Below, one piece after another: positions 16,629 through 24,213 of a stretch of 25,757 nucleotides of DNA (the first letter of the stretch is position 1; each line of letters opens with the position of its first letter). Below the pieces are notes generated by a model, which was not told where the DNA came from, searched no databases, and worked only from the letters and a program-made list of their open reading frames with translations. Made by a program: the position numbers and the translations under genes. This stretch comes from DASQUP01 sp035641235 (GTDB lineage: Bacteria; Actinomycetota; CADDZG01; WHSQ01), in contig DASQUP010000315.1 of the NCBI GenBank assembly GCA_035641235.1, positions 1 to 25,757 on the forward strand, read 5' to 3'.

Positions 16629-17102
16629 CTACTTTCTCTTGCGCGTCTGTTTGCGAGGGCGACGCCGGCGCGAGCGTCGGGGGGTTGTCCCACGCGGGCC
16701 AATGGAGATCAGTGACATCCCGGAGTCGGCCATCGCCTTGTGCCGGCGACGGCGGGCGGCGTCGTCGTAGGGCGCGGAACGATCGATGCCCATGAGGGCT
16801 AGACCCTCGAAGGCGTTCTCAATTGCCTCAAACCGGTTCATGGGGACGTACCGATCCGAGCCGGGCAGATAGCGGTACGCGTTGCCCTCGCCGTCGAGAT
16901 TCAGGTAGTGACGGGTGAACCCATGTTTGTACAAGTGGATTCCGTCGACCCGGCCCATGTACATAAAGCCGCCGCACCATTTGTAGGGCAGCGCCTCTTG
17001 GAGCGGTTCCCAGACGGGATCGTCCATGTGGAACTCTTCACTCAGCTTGCCCCACTCTGCCTGGAGCTTTTCCTCGAGTTCGCGGCGTGCGTTTTCGTCC
17101 AT
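16629..17102 (-). CDS. Uncharacterised 157-aa protein with strongly basic C-terminal tail
   Basis: I do not recognise the family. The N-terminal 25 residues form a charged helix (ARRELEEKLQAEWGKLSEEF). A compact central domain rich in Tyr, Trp, Gly and His follows (PYKWCGGFMYMGRVDGIHLYKHGFTRHYLNLD is encoded near 16900-16990). Residues 86-107 form a helix (MNRFEAIENAFEGLALMG), and the last 20 residues are almost all Arg, Lys and Pro. Such a tail suggests nucleic-acid or membrane-surface binding (inference). The start is uncertain: the ATG at 17102 has no clear Shine-Dalgarno, and the frame continues upstream to an ATG at 17195 through a 16-bp palindrome. It is divergent from the membrane protein at 17327 and convergent with the ABC permease. 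Confidence 0.62.
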   Translation of the reverse strand: MDENARRELEEKLQAEWGKLSEEFHMDDPVWEPLQEALPYKWCGGFMYMGRVDGIHLYKHGFTRHYLNLDGEGNAYRYLPGSDRYVPMNRFEAIENAFEGLALMGIDRSAPYDDAARRRRHKAMADSGMSLISIGPRGTTPRRSRRRRPRKQTRKRK

Positions 17103-17135
17103 GACGGCACCGTAGAGGTGCGCAGGAGGACGAAT

Positions 17136-17151
17136 TGTGGCGCGCGCCACA
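17136..17151. repeat. Perfect 16-bp palindrome in a divergent intergenic region
   Basis: TGTGGCGCGCGCCACA is fully self-complementary and lies 34-49 bases upstream of the 157-aa gene's preferred start, between two divergent genes. It could be an operator. Read on the plus strand it is followed 13 bases later by TTTTTT, so a transcription stop is also possible. Confidence 0.55.
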
Positions 17152-17326
17152 GAACGGGCAGGTTTTTTCGCGCTCCCGCATGTGACCTGGCGCACACCGG
17201 AGACGTGACGGAGGACAACTCACTTCTTTGACAAAAGACACGCCGCTTCTGTTCGCCCCTCGACTGCCATGAACTACCACGCGGTGCACCATTGCCTAGT
17301 TCGTAGGGATGGACGAGGGAGATCAC

Positions 17327-17926
17327 ATGAGTATCGTCGCCGTACCGCGCCAATCGCCTCTTTCTTCGGCTGTCGAGGCACTCAACACGCGCTACCACAA
17401 GGTGGGTCTCCGGGTCTTCATGGCGATCGTCATCGCTCACTGGGTGGAGCACATCGTTCAGGCGATCCAGATCTGGGGCCTGGGCATGGAGCTGCCCGCC
17501 GCGAAGGGAGTCCTCGGCTATATCTTCCCGTGGCTCGTCGAGAGTGAGTCTCTGCACTACGGATACGCCATCATCATGCTCATCGGGCTGATCTTGTTCC
17601 GTCCCGGCTTCGTGGGACAGTCCCGCAAGTGGTGGGATGCCGCCCTGGTCATCCAGTTCTGGCACCACATTGAGCATTTCCTGCTGCTGGGTCAGGCCGT
17701 GGTCGGCACGAATCTGTTCGGCCAGCCGGTGCCGACGAGCATTGCCCAACTCGCCGTGGGTCGCGTCGAGCTCCACCTCCTGTACAACGGGCTTGTCTTC
17801 ATCCCCATGGTGGTAGCCATGGCCCTGCACGTCCGTCCTCCGAAGGAGGATCTTCAGAAGATGTGCTCCTGCGCAACTCACCCCCACAGCCACACGCGCG
17901 AGCCCGAGCCGGCAGCCGTGGGCTAG
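17327..17926 (+). CDS. Histidine-rich multi-pass membrane protein of unknown function
   Basis: The ATG at 17327 is preceded by GGGAGA with good spacing. The 199-residue product has about four to five hydrophobic segments (near 26-48, 61-70, 78-92, 106-128 and 148-168). Histidines lie inside or at the edges of these: AHWVEH (38, 42), LHYGY (77), FWHHIEH (113, 114, 117), ELH (150) and ALHVR (168). The C-terminal tail adds CSCATHPHSH with two Cys and three His. Such paired intramembrane His residues could bind iron, copper or heme (inference; no known family recognised). It is a single gene, with the Gfo/Idh/MocA gene convergent downstream. Confidence 0.82.
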   Translation: MSIVAVPRQSPLSSAVEALNTRYHKVGLRVFMAIVIAHWVEHIVQAIQIWGLGMELPAAKGVLGYIFPWLVESESLHYGYAIIMLIGLILFRPGFVGQSRKWWDAALVIQFWHHIEHFLLLGQAVVGTNLFGQPVPTSIAQLAVGRVELHLLYNGLVFIPMVVAMALHVRPPKEDLQKMCSCATHPHSHTREPEPAAVG

Positions 17927-17936
17927 TCAAGTACAT

Positions 17937-17949
17937 CCCCGAACCGGGG
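17937..17949. terminator. Short GC hairpin between convergent genes
   Basis: CCCCG-AAC-CGGGG forms a five-pair stem in the 53-base gap between two convergent genes, followed by a second imperfect hairpin (TGCC...GGCA). There is no T-run, so termination on either strand is only likely, not shown. Confidence 0.3.
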
Positions 17950-17979
17950 CTGCCGCATGGTGGCACCCGCTTTTCGTGC

Positions 17980-18951
17980 CTACCCGAGAGTTACGGGCGC
18001 TCCTTGGTCGGCGGAGCGGTACAGCGCTTCTATCGCCTGCGCCTGCCCGAGAGCATCGTCCCGCCCGAGGAGCGGCTCGGCCGTTCCGTTGATGGCATCC
18101 GAGAAATTCTCAAGCTGGAGCTGATAGGAGTCGGCGGCATCCACGTTTATCTCCTCGACCTTGTCGTCGGAACGGAGCTCGATGCCGGGCGATCTGCAGT
18201 GCCATGGATCGTCGACGAATAGCGAGGCTTCGTCGCCGATGACTTCCAGCTCATCGCGCGTCGTCAGAGTCAGCGCCGAGTCGAACGAAGCCAGGACGTT
18301 ACCCGCCATGCGCATAGAACCCGAGAACACTTTGTCCACACCACTGAGGGTTGTGACCTGCTCCCCGAACACCAGCTGCGGCTCACCGAACAGATTGCGC
18401 GACCCGCTGACGCAGTAACAGCCGACATCCATGAGTGAGCCACCCTCCAGCTCCGCGGACATGCGGATGTCGTTTGGTCGTGTCAGATTGAAACTGAACG
18501 CCGCGCGTACGAGCTGCGGCGTCCCGACGACGCCGTTCTCGACGAGTTCCTTCAGCCGCACGGTCTGAGGATTGTGCCTGTACATGAAGGCTTCCATGAG
18601 GAGCCTTCCAGTGCGTTCCGCAACGGAGAACGCTCTGTCCACGTCGGCCGCGTGACGGGAGAGGGGTTTCTCACAAAGGACGTGTTTGCCGGACTCCAGA
18701 GCGCGGATCGTCCAGTCCACGTGCATTGAATTTGGGAGTGGAATGTAGATCGCGTCGATTTCGGGATCCGCAAGCAGCTCCTCGTAGCTTCCGTATGCCC
18801 GAGCTATATCGTTGTCACGCGCATAGGCCTCGGCCCGTGTACCGTCCCTGCTTGCCACTCCAGTGATGTGCACTCGGTCCGATTTTCGAGCCGCCGAGAT
18901 GATGAAGTCGTTGATCCGCGCGGTTGAAAGAAGTCCCCATTTGGTTGTCAT
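17980..18951 (-). CDS. Gfo/Idh/MocA-family NAD(P)-dependent oxidoreductase
   Basis: The 323-residue protein has an N-terminal Rossmann domain in which the glycine loop is GLLSTARI (residues 6-13), the variant seen in the dihydrodiol dehydrogenase/glucose-fructose-like branch. CEKPLSRH (93-100) carries the conserved Glu-Lys-Pro that lines the active site, and YRHNPQ (124-129) and GGSLMDVGCY (170-179) are typical of the substrate domain. The family oxidises or reduces sugars, inositols or related hydroxy compounds with NAD(P); the substrate cannot be read from sequence. It starts 24 bases after the BNR-repeat gene on the same strand and may be cotranscribed, although a -10-like TATCTT sits six bases before its ATG and no Shine-Dalgarno is present. 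Confidence 0.92.
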   Translation of the reverse strand: MTTKWGLLSTARINDFIISAARKSDRVHITGVASRDGTRAEAYARDNDIARAYGSYEELLADPEIDAIYIPLPNSMHVDWTIRALESGKHVLCEKPLSRHAADVDRAFSVAERTGRLLMEAFMYRHNPQTVRLKELVENGVVGTPQLVRAAFSFNLTRPNDIRMSAELEGGSLMDVGCYCVSGSRNLFGEPQLVFGEQVTTLSGVDKVFSGSMRMAGNVLASFDSALTLTTRDELEVIGDEASLFVDDPWHCRSPGIELRSDDKVEEINVDAADSYQLQLENFSDAINGTAEPLLGRDDALGQAQAIEALYRSADQGAPVTLG

Positions 18952-18957
18952 GCTGGA

Positions 18958-18963
18958 AAGATA
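18958..18963 (-). promoter_or_regulatory. Possible -10 box for a leaderless oxidoreductase transcript
   Basis: On the minus strand TATCTT ends six bases before the ATG at 18951, the distance expected when transcription starts at the start codon. No convincing -35 box was seen. Confidence 0.28.
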
Positions 18964-18975
18964 GCGTGTCAGCGA

Positions 18976-19863
18976 CTACTCGAGGGCTACTTTGTTTATC
19001 GACGGGAGCCCCTCTGCCATCTGCTCCCAGTTATCTCCGTCGTCTTCGGAGACGAACACGCGGCCGTCACGGGCACCGAAACATACGACTCCGTCTCGGG
19101 CGGCGACACAACCGGTGTCGAGATTGTGAGGGAACCACTCCGGCAGCCCATTGTGGATCTTCTCGAAACCGGGCTTTTCCATAGTCCGCCGGTACAGAGC
19201 GGCCTCGCCCCCGCGCGGGCCCACGGATGCTGTCATCAGGACCCAGTCCCCCGAGACGGCGACGGCCCGGGCGTAGGTCGCATGGAGCCCGCCGTCGTCG
19301 AATTCCCACGAACGGCCACCGTCGCGGCTTAGAGCAAGCCCGTAGGCCGTGGCGGCAAAGATGGTGTCATCCTCCGAAACGACCACCTCGTGCACATCAG
19401 AGTGGATGTCGATTGTCGGCGACCAGGATTCACCGCCATCTTCCGAGTGAAGGATCCCACCGACATGGACGTTGACGAATATCGACTCGTTCCGGACGGC
19501 GATCGATCTGACGGCGGGAGGGCCACCCCACGGCGTATACCAATCACCGCGACCCGGCGCGTCTTCGAATCCGCGCGCCAACTCTGCCGTGTCACCGTCG
19601 ACCGTCAGAAGGTGGGCGCCGTCGGTACCGACGAACAACGTCGTATCGGTAGGGCAAAGGCAGTTCAGGCGTCTGTCCGGTACGGACACAGCGGGCTCCC
19701 AGGTAGCTCCTGCCGGCTCGTGAAGGACGGTGTTGTCTGCGATCGCCCACCAGCCGGAGGTTCCGAGCGCGACATCAGGGATTTTTCGGTCTTGCAGGTC
19801 GGTTCCCCCGGAGTCGCCGAGGCGGAACAGGCCAGACTCGGTGCCCACGATGACATTCGGCAT
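18976..19863 (-). CDS. BNR/Asp-box repeat beta-propeller protein (sialidase/Ycf48-like fold)
   Basis: The 295-residue protein contains Asp-box motifs SEDGGESW (140-147), SRDGGRSW (179-186) and the degenerate SEDDGDNW (272-279), spaced as in blades of a six- or seven-bladed propeller. Opening strands such as NVIVGTESGLFRL fit the first blade. There is no signal peptide, so it appears cytoplasmic, unlike secreted sialidases, and I see no full set of sialidase catalytic residues. It may be a binding or scaffold protein. No Shine-Dalgarno precedes ATG 19863; a TAGTCT nine bases upstream could be the -10 box of a leaderless transcript. The oxidoreductase gene follows after 24 bases. Confidence 0.88.
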   Translation of the reverse strand: MPNVIVGTESGLFRLGDSGGTDLQDRKIPDVALGTSGWWAIADNTVLHEPAGATWEPAVSVPDRRLNCLCPTDTTLFVGTDGAHLLTVDGDTAELARGFEDAPGRGDWYTPWGGPPAVRSIAVRNESIFVNVHVGGILHSEDGGESWSPTIDIHSDVHEVVVSEDDTIFAATAYGLALSRDGGRSWEFDDGGLHATYARAVAVSGDWVLMTASVGPRGGEAALYRRTMEKPGFEKIHNGLPEWFPHNLDTGCVAARDGVVCFGARDGRVFVSEDDGDNWEQMAEGLPSINKVALE

Positions 19864-19968
19864 GAGACTTCTAGACTAAAACGCGCCAAAAGTGATCCAG
19901 TTCACTTTGTCCCGGGCCCAAAGGCGGTTGGCTGGACTCGTCCGTCCATCGAGAGAAGGGGGTCCGCA

Positions 19969-20388
19969 GTGGCCAGGCCAATTCCGTCCAGTTCCGGATT
20001 GCATCCCGACGACTATCTCGAGTCGTTGGTGACTATCGTCGGCAGCATCGATGCGGAAATCGTGGTTCTCACCTGCGTCCACACCGACGGCTGCGTCGGC
20101 GACAACGAGGTCCTGGCGAAGCCGGGTGGCGACAAGACCGAGATCCCACCCGAGTTGATGTTTGGCTTCGCTCAGAGCCAGGGGGCTGCGGCGCTGATGG
20201 TGGCCTCGAAGTCCAGCGGCCCGATCGAGTGCATGCACGAGCGAGACATCCGCTTCACGGATCGCCTTCGCGCTCATGGTGAAGAGATCGGCCTTCCACT
20301 TTACGAGCACGTGGTGATCGAAGACGACAAATTCCGGCTGATGAGCGACTCGATGGGATGGGCGTCCGACCCGATCGAAGAGTTCTGA
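19969..20388 (+). CDS. RadC/JAB (MPN)-like protein lacking the metal ligands
   Basis: The GTG start at 19969 is supported by AAGGGGG just upstream. The 139-residue product looks like the JAB/MPN domain of RadC: LMFGFAQSQGAAALMVAS leads into the place where RadC has HNHPSG, which here reads ASKSSG (79-84). It continues with ERDIRFTDRLRAHGEEIGLPLYEHVVIEDDKF (in pieces), matching RadC's D-I-x-x-T helix (Asp93) and final strand. Both histidines of the His-x-His zinc site are gone (Ala79, Lys81), so peptidase-type chemistry is unlikely and a binding role is inferred. The N-terminal DNA-binding HhH part of RadC is absent. It is divergent from the BNR gene, with 105 bases between the starts. Confidence 0.72.
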   Translation: MARPIPSSSGLHPDDYLESLVTIVGSIDAEIVVLTCVHTDGCVGDNEVLAKPGGDKTEIPPELMFGFAQSQGAAALMVASKSSGPIECMHERDIRFTDRLRAHGEEIGLPLYEHVVIEDDKFRLMSDSMGWASDPIEEF

Positions 20389-20502
20389 CGGCGGATCGGC
20401 GGTTGATCATGGCCGGGGGCGCCTTGGGCTCCGAACAGAACTGCTCGTAGGAGGCCGGGAGGGCAGCGGTCCTCGATCCGAGGTGTGGGGGCACTAGGAT
20501 TG

Positions 20503-20525
20503 CCTCCACTTCCACTGAATGGAGG
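20503..20525 (+). promoter_or_regulatory. Hairpin covering the Shine-Dalgarno of the next gene
   Basis: CCTCCA (20503-20508) can pair with TGGAGG (20520-20525), which contains the Shine-Dalgarno of the ATG at 20529. If transcription starts upstream, the site would be hidden. A TAGGAT just before (20495-20500) would, if it is the -10 box, start the RNA inside the first arm and weaken the idea. Confidence 0.3.
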
Positions 20526-20528
20526 ACC

Positions 20529-20948
20529 ATGGTCCAGGCAGAACCTGATGACCTTCTTGCCCGGCTGCGATCGGTGCCGCTTTTTGCTGATCTCGGGGAG
20601 GAATCGCTGAAGTTGGTCGCCGATCACGTGGCCGAATTCGAGGCGCGGCGCGGCCATCTCCTCGCTCAGCCGGGTCAGCCCGGGGCAGGGCTGTTCATAC
20701 TTCTCGACGGCCGTGTCCGGGTTGAGCTCCCCACCCGCACAGTCGAACTCGGCCCCGGTGAGTTCTTCGGTGAGCTGGCCCTCCTTGATGAAGCGGCCGT
20801 CCACACGGGGCGGGTTGTCTCCGACTCGGACATCAGGTGTCTCGCCTTGAGTCGCGATGACTTCGATCAATTGCTTCAAACCGAGCCGAGTATTGCGGTA
20901 GCGATGCTGCGCGTGCTGGCGAGAAGGCTCGCCTCAGTCATCCGATAA
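20529..20948 (+). CDS. Stand-alone cyclic-nucleotide-binding-type domain protein
   Basis: The 139-residue product is a single CRP/PKA-like cNMP-binding domain: LRSVPLFADLGEESLKLVADHV (in pieces) leads in, then QPGQPGAGLFILLDGRVRV, GPGEFFGELALLDE (76-88) and a C-terminal helix (AMLRVLARRLASVIR). There is no helix-turn-helix, so it is not a CRP transcription factor. In the phosphate-binding cassette the usual PR(T/S)A after the GELAL motif is replaced by AAVHTG, with one extra residue; the arginine that holds the cyclic phosphate is missing or displaced, so it may not bind cAMP. The ATG at 20529 follows GGAGG. Downstream effectors are not evident; it is convergent with the membrane-protein gene. 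Confidence 0.87.
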   Translation: MVQAEPDDLLARLRSVPLFADLGEESLKLVADHVAEFEARRGHLLAQPGQPGAGLFILLDGRVRVELPTRTVELGPGEFFGELALLDEAAVHTGRVVSDSDIRCLALSRDDFDQLLQTEPSIAVAMLRVLARRLASVIR

Positions 20949-20968
20949 CTCGGTTCTAGGCCGAGGAA

Positions 20969-21826
20969 TCAGCGCCTCTCGTGCTCGACACTGACCACCG
21001 CTGCTTGGATCTTGTCGAGGGTCGCATCCTCCAAACAACCGCGCAGCCGGCGTTCTCCGTTCGGTCCAAGGGCCGGCTCGAGTTCGATCGTTACGGAAGA
21101 CGCACCCGACCTTTCAAAGGAGTGTGCTTCGTTTCTGGCCACCATGCCGGAGCACGCCTCCCATAGCCTTACAGCCGCGCTCGTGGGGGTGACATCGGAG
21201 TCGCCGAAGATCTGTAGCGTGAGTTCGCTCGATGTGCCTTGTTGGATGATGTCGGGCCGGCTCTGAGTCGCGCCGGCCAGGGCAAAGACAGAAGCAACCG
21301 CAACGACGACCATGATCGTCGCGCCCAGAATTCGACCGATCGGGCGCTGAGGAGCAGGGACCACCACGGTGGCGGCACCCGGTTCGGAAAGCGCGATCGG
21401 CGCCAGCCGTGTCGCAAGACGCCGCTCGAGGACCGGCCGGCCTGTGCTGCGCGCGATCTTCTCGACGGCCCATGCGAGCGCGGAGATGACAACTCCTGCC
21501 CCCATCAGAACGGGGACGAAGACGCTCGCCTTGTCGGTGTCGGTGAGCCAGGCGAAATGCCGGCGCGGGGCCGGAGCGGATTCCTGAATCCGGGCAAGCA
21601 TGTCCCTCTCGACTACTCCGCGCTCGAGGTCGTCCATCCGATGACCGAGACGATTCATGCGATCGAGGAGCGCTGCTCCGAAAAGCGCAAGCTCCGCCGC
21701 GATGAAGATCATCCCTGCGATGAGTGCGCGGTTCCACTCCCACCTGTAGAGGTAGATGAATACGTACGCGCCGGACCCGAGCGCGGTGACGATTGCGATC
21801 GCGAGCCCGAGCCTGCGCGCGGTCAT
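20969..21826 (-). CDS. Four-TM membrane protein coupled to the PEP-dikinase-like gene
   Basis: The family is not recognised. Hydrophobic segments lie at about residues 7-26, 34-54, 101-121 and 165-186. Between the second and third is a charged cytosolic-type helix (LDRMNRLGHRMDDLERGVVERDMLARIQ). After the fourth, a soluble domain of about 100 residues contains SSELTLQIFGD, WEACSGM and RRLRGCLEDATLDKIQAAVVSVEH, with two Cys. The ATG overlaps the stop of the upstream PEP-synthase-like gene by four bases (ATGA), which implies translational coupling and a shared task. A sensor or anchor role for the enzyme is inference. Third-position GC use is like the neighbours. Confidence 0.8.
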   Translation of the reverse strand: MTARRLGLAIAIVTALGSGAYVFIYLYRWEWNRALIAGMIFIAAELALFGAALLDRMNRLGHRMDDLERGVVERDMLARIQESAPAPRRHFAWLTDTDKASVFVPVLMGAGVVISALAWAVEKIARSTGRPVLERRLATRLAPIALSEPGAATVVVPAPQRPIGRILGATIMVVVAVASVFALAGATQSRPDIIQQGTSSELTLQIFGDSDVTPTSAAVRLWEACSGMVARNEAHSFERSGASSVTIELEPALGPNGERRLRGCLEDATLDKIQAAVVSVEHERR

Positions 21827-23895
21827 TGATTCACCTTCTCGGGTTCAACAACGGAGACCTCTCCTTCGACTCCGTCGACGAATATCGTTGAACCGGCGGG
21901 GAAGCGCTCCAAAGCGTTCGGGACGGACACCACCGTCGGTACGCCGAACTCGCGTGCCAGGATCGCAAGGTGCGACAGCACGCTCCCGGTTTCGGCGACG
22001 AGTCCGCCGAGGATCGGCAGCACACCCGCAAGCTGCGGATCGAGCGTGCGCGTGACGAGGATGTCTCCGGGGTTCAGTTCATCCGTGGAAGAGCGAACGG
22101 GGCCCGAGGCCCTGCCTCCGCCGGCGCCCTGTCCCCCCGAGCTCTTCGGTTTGATCGAACGCTCGGGGACGATCGCGCCCGACGGCGAGAGCCGAAACGC
22201 ACTCGGCAGTGGCTCCTCCATTACTTGTGTCGCGCTCACGTCGAGAGGAATGAGACGCCCGGCGACGAGCGCTTCGATCTCATCCAGCCGCAGCCACTTC
22301 ACATCCTGCGCTGTAGACAATGTGCCGGCTAACACGGCGCGCCGCCCAAGTTCGACGGCGGCCCGAGCCGACAATTCCTGGACCAGTCTCGCCTCAAACC
22401 GCAGCGCCTCTCGAGCCGCGGCAAGGACGTCGTCCGCATCCTCGGGGGAGGACATCTGAGGAGGTGCCGGAGGAAGCTGTTGATCTCGCCCGATGGACGG
22501 CGAGGAGAGCGCAAGTACCTCTGGATAGAGCGACACGATCTGATCTTCGGGAACGTCGAACCGCCGCGCATCCGCAAGGGCGCGCAGCGCGGTGGAGGCC
22601 GCAGTGGCGGCCGTTGCGCCCGGCCTCATCAGCATTCCGGCAAGCGCCTCGTGGCCGTGGAGAGAGACCAGCATCCTTCGCGATCTGTCGAGCAGCGTCA
22701 CGAGTTCCGAGTCGGAGATCGCCGAGAGCGGTCCGATCGATTCGAGTTCGTCGTCGACTCGCCGCTGCAAGTCCTTAGCCAGGCCAGGGAGCGCGGCTGC
22801 GAGGCGGCCAATGCGCCACGCAGCCGCAAGGCGCCTCGTGGGGGGTCGAGGATCGAGGCGCGACAAGAATGACCTCTTTGTTGGTGCAGCGTCGAGCAAC
22901 TGCAGATCAACCGCGGCACGCCCTTCGACGGCGACGACAATGGGAGAAGCCGCTATCTGTTTGCGCGGTCGTGTGCCGGCGATTTCCAACGCAGACCGAA
23001 GTCCGTCTCGGAAGGGGTCGAGCCACAACTCCTGCTCTAGCGGCGCCAGGGCGTCTGGAAACGTCTCGGCGACGGGACCCGGTCCGAGAAGGGGTCCACG
23101 GGGGGAGAGTTGGGTGGCGATTGCGGTTACCGGACGCGTTTGCAGCATCCAGAGCTGGCCGTAGTAGTCCTCCGCCCACTCGATATCCTGTGGGCGGCCG
23201 AAGGCATCTGCTGCTCGGCGTGCCATCGCCGAGAGCCGCCGGCGCTGCCATTGCGAGATTCTCACGTCATCCGAGCCGGTGACCCGTTCCACCACGCGAC
23301 CGCGTTGATTCAAGACGTACTGAGTGCCCTCGGTATCGCCGCTGACAAGCTTCTCGGGCGAACCGCTCACGGCCGCGATGACGATGCGGTCCCGGCGTCC
23401 GGCGATTGGGTCGACGCCGAACATGACTCCGCCAACCGCCGCATCGAGCTGGAGCTGGACGAGGACCGCCATAGGCTCGGGCTCATTTCTCAGGGGCGTG
23501 ACGGCCGACGCGTAGACCTCTTCGATTGCGGCGACGAAGTCGGTCCATGATCCGATGTTGGTCACGGACCGGAACATGCCGGCCATCGACGATTCCACGC
23601 CGTCCTCCGAAATGGATGACGACCGCACGACGACTCGGCTTTGACCTCCGGCGGTGAGCGAAAACCACCGGTCGTGGAGATCGGTCCTCACCGACGGGTC
23701 GTCCAGAGCCTGCGGACCCTTGGCCTCCGTCGTTATTACAAACCCGGGGAGAACCGGAAAGCCGTGGCGCCGGGCGCGAGCAAGGGTCGCCGCCTTTGCC
23801 CCGGCGAGGTTCGGATCGTCGGCCCGAACGTCTGAGAGATCGAGGAGAAAGGACGCACGCGTGGCGCCACTGTCAATCGCCCGCATTGCCGCCAT
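21823..23895 (-). CDS. PEP-synthase/rifampin-phosphotransferase-like dikinase, unknown substrate
   Basis: The 690-residue protein has the three-part build of PEP-utilising dikinases. Residues 15-258 are an ATP-grasp (PPDK_N) domain with NLAGAKAATLARA (Lys34), VVVRSSSISEDG (Arg91) and the closing DIEW...LQTRPVT (Glu239, Gln252, Arg254). Residues 260-600 are a helical middle domain. The C-terminus is a swivelling phosphohistidine domain with ETGSVLSHLAILAREFGVPTVV (split here at His642, the phosphoryl carrier). The order ATP-grasp, middle, His matches rifampin phosphotransferase (usually about 870 residues), whereas PEP synthase has a C-terminal TIM barrel, absent here. A small-molecule phosphotransferase or a pyrophosphoryl-transfer enzyme is likely; antibiotic inactivation is only one option. 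GGAGGG precedes ATG 23895. It forms an operon with the four-TM protein. Confidence 0.88.
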   Translation of the reverse strand: MAAMRAIDSGATRASFLLDLSDVRADDPNLAGAKAATLARARRHGFPVLPGFVITTEAKGPQALDDPSVRTDLHDRWFSLTAGGQSRVVVRSSSISEDGVESSMAGMFRSVTNIGSWTDFVAAIEEVYASAVTPLRNEPEPMAVLVQLQLDAAVGGVMFGVDPIAGRRDRIVIAAVSGSPEKLVSGDTEGTQYVLNQRGRVVERVTGSDDVRISQWQRRRLSAMARRAADAFGRPQDIEWAEDYYGQLWMLQTRPVTAIATQLSPRGPLLGPGPVAETFPDALAPLEQELWLDPFRDGLRSALEIAGTRPRKQIAASPIVVAVEGRAAVDLQLLDAAPTKRSFLSRLDPRPPTRRLAAAWRIGRLAAALPGLAKDLQRRVDDELESIGPLSAISDSELVTLLDRSRRMLVSLHGHEALAGMLMRPGATAATAASTALRALADARRFDVPEDQIVSLYPEVLALSSPSIGRDQQLPPAPPQMSSPEDADDVLAAAREALRFEARLVQELSARAAVELGRRAVLAGTLSTAQDVKWLRLDEIEALVAGRLIPLDVSATQVMEEPLPSAFRLSPSGAIVPERSIKPKSSGGQGAGGGRASGPVRSSTDELNPGDILVTRTLDPQLAGVLPILGGLVAETGSVLSHLAILAREFGVPTVVSVPNALERFPAGSTIFVDGVEGEVSVVEPEKVNQ

Positions 23896-23958
23896 CCCAA
23901 CCCTCCTCTCCTTCGAGGCTCCGGCCCGCCCCTTTCGGCTACTTCAGAATTCACCGAA

Positions 23959-23994
23959 TGATGAAATCATCACACGATGAATTTCTTAGGTCAA
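23959..23994 (-). promoter_or_regulatory. Promoter with overlapping palindrome for the dikinase operon
   Basis: On the minus strand TTGACC (23994-23989) and GATGAT (23971-23966) are 17 bases apart. The -10 box sits inside the inverted repeat TGATGA-AA-TCATCA (23959-23972 as read on the plus strand), a likely repressor site. Transcription would start near 23959, about 64 bases before the ATG at 23895. Confidence 0.48.
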
Positions 23995-24213
23995 GAGCCC
24001 TTCGGCCCTTCTCCCTACCGACAAAGTGCCGGCTCGTCTTGTTACATCGATCAGGCTAGACAATCGAAAATCCCTGGTCGTCGCCTGAGCGAACGCTCTT
24101 TGTGTACGCCACAAGACGCACAGTTGAAGCGATCTTGTACTCCTAGGAAACGACGCGCCACCGGCGCCTCTTCCCAAATCAAGCAAAATCGGAGCGCAAG
24201 TTCCGGTATTTTA

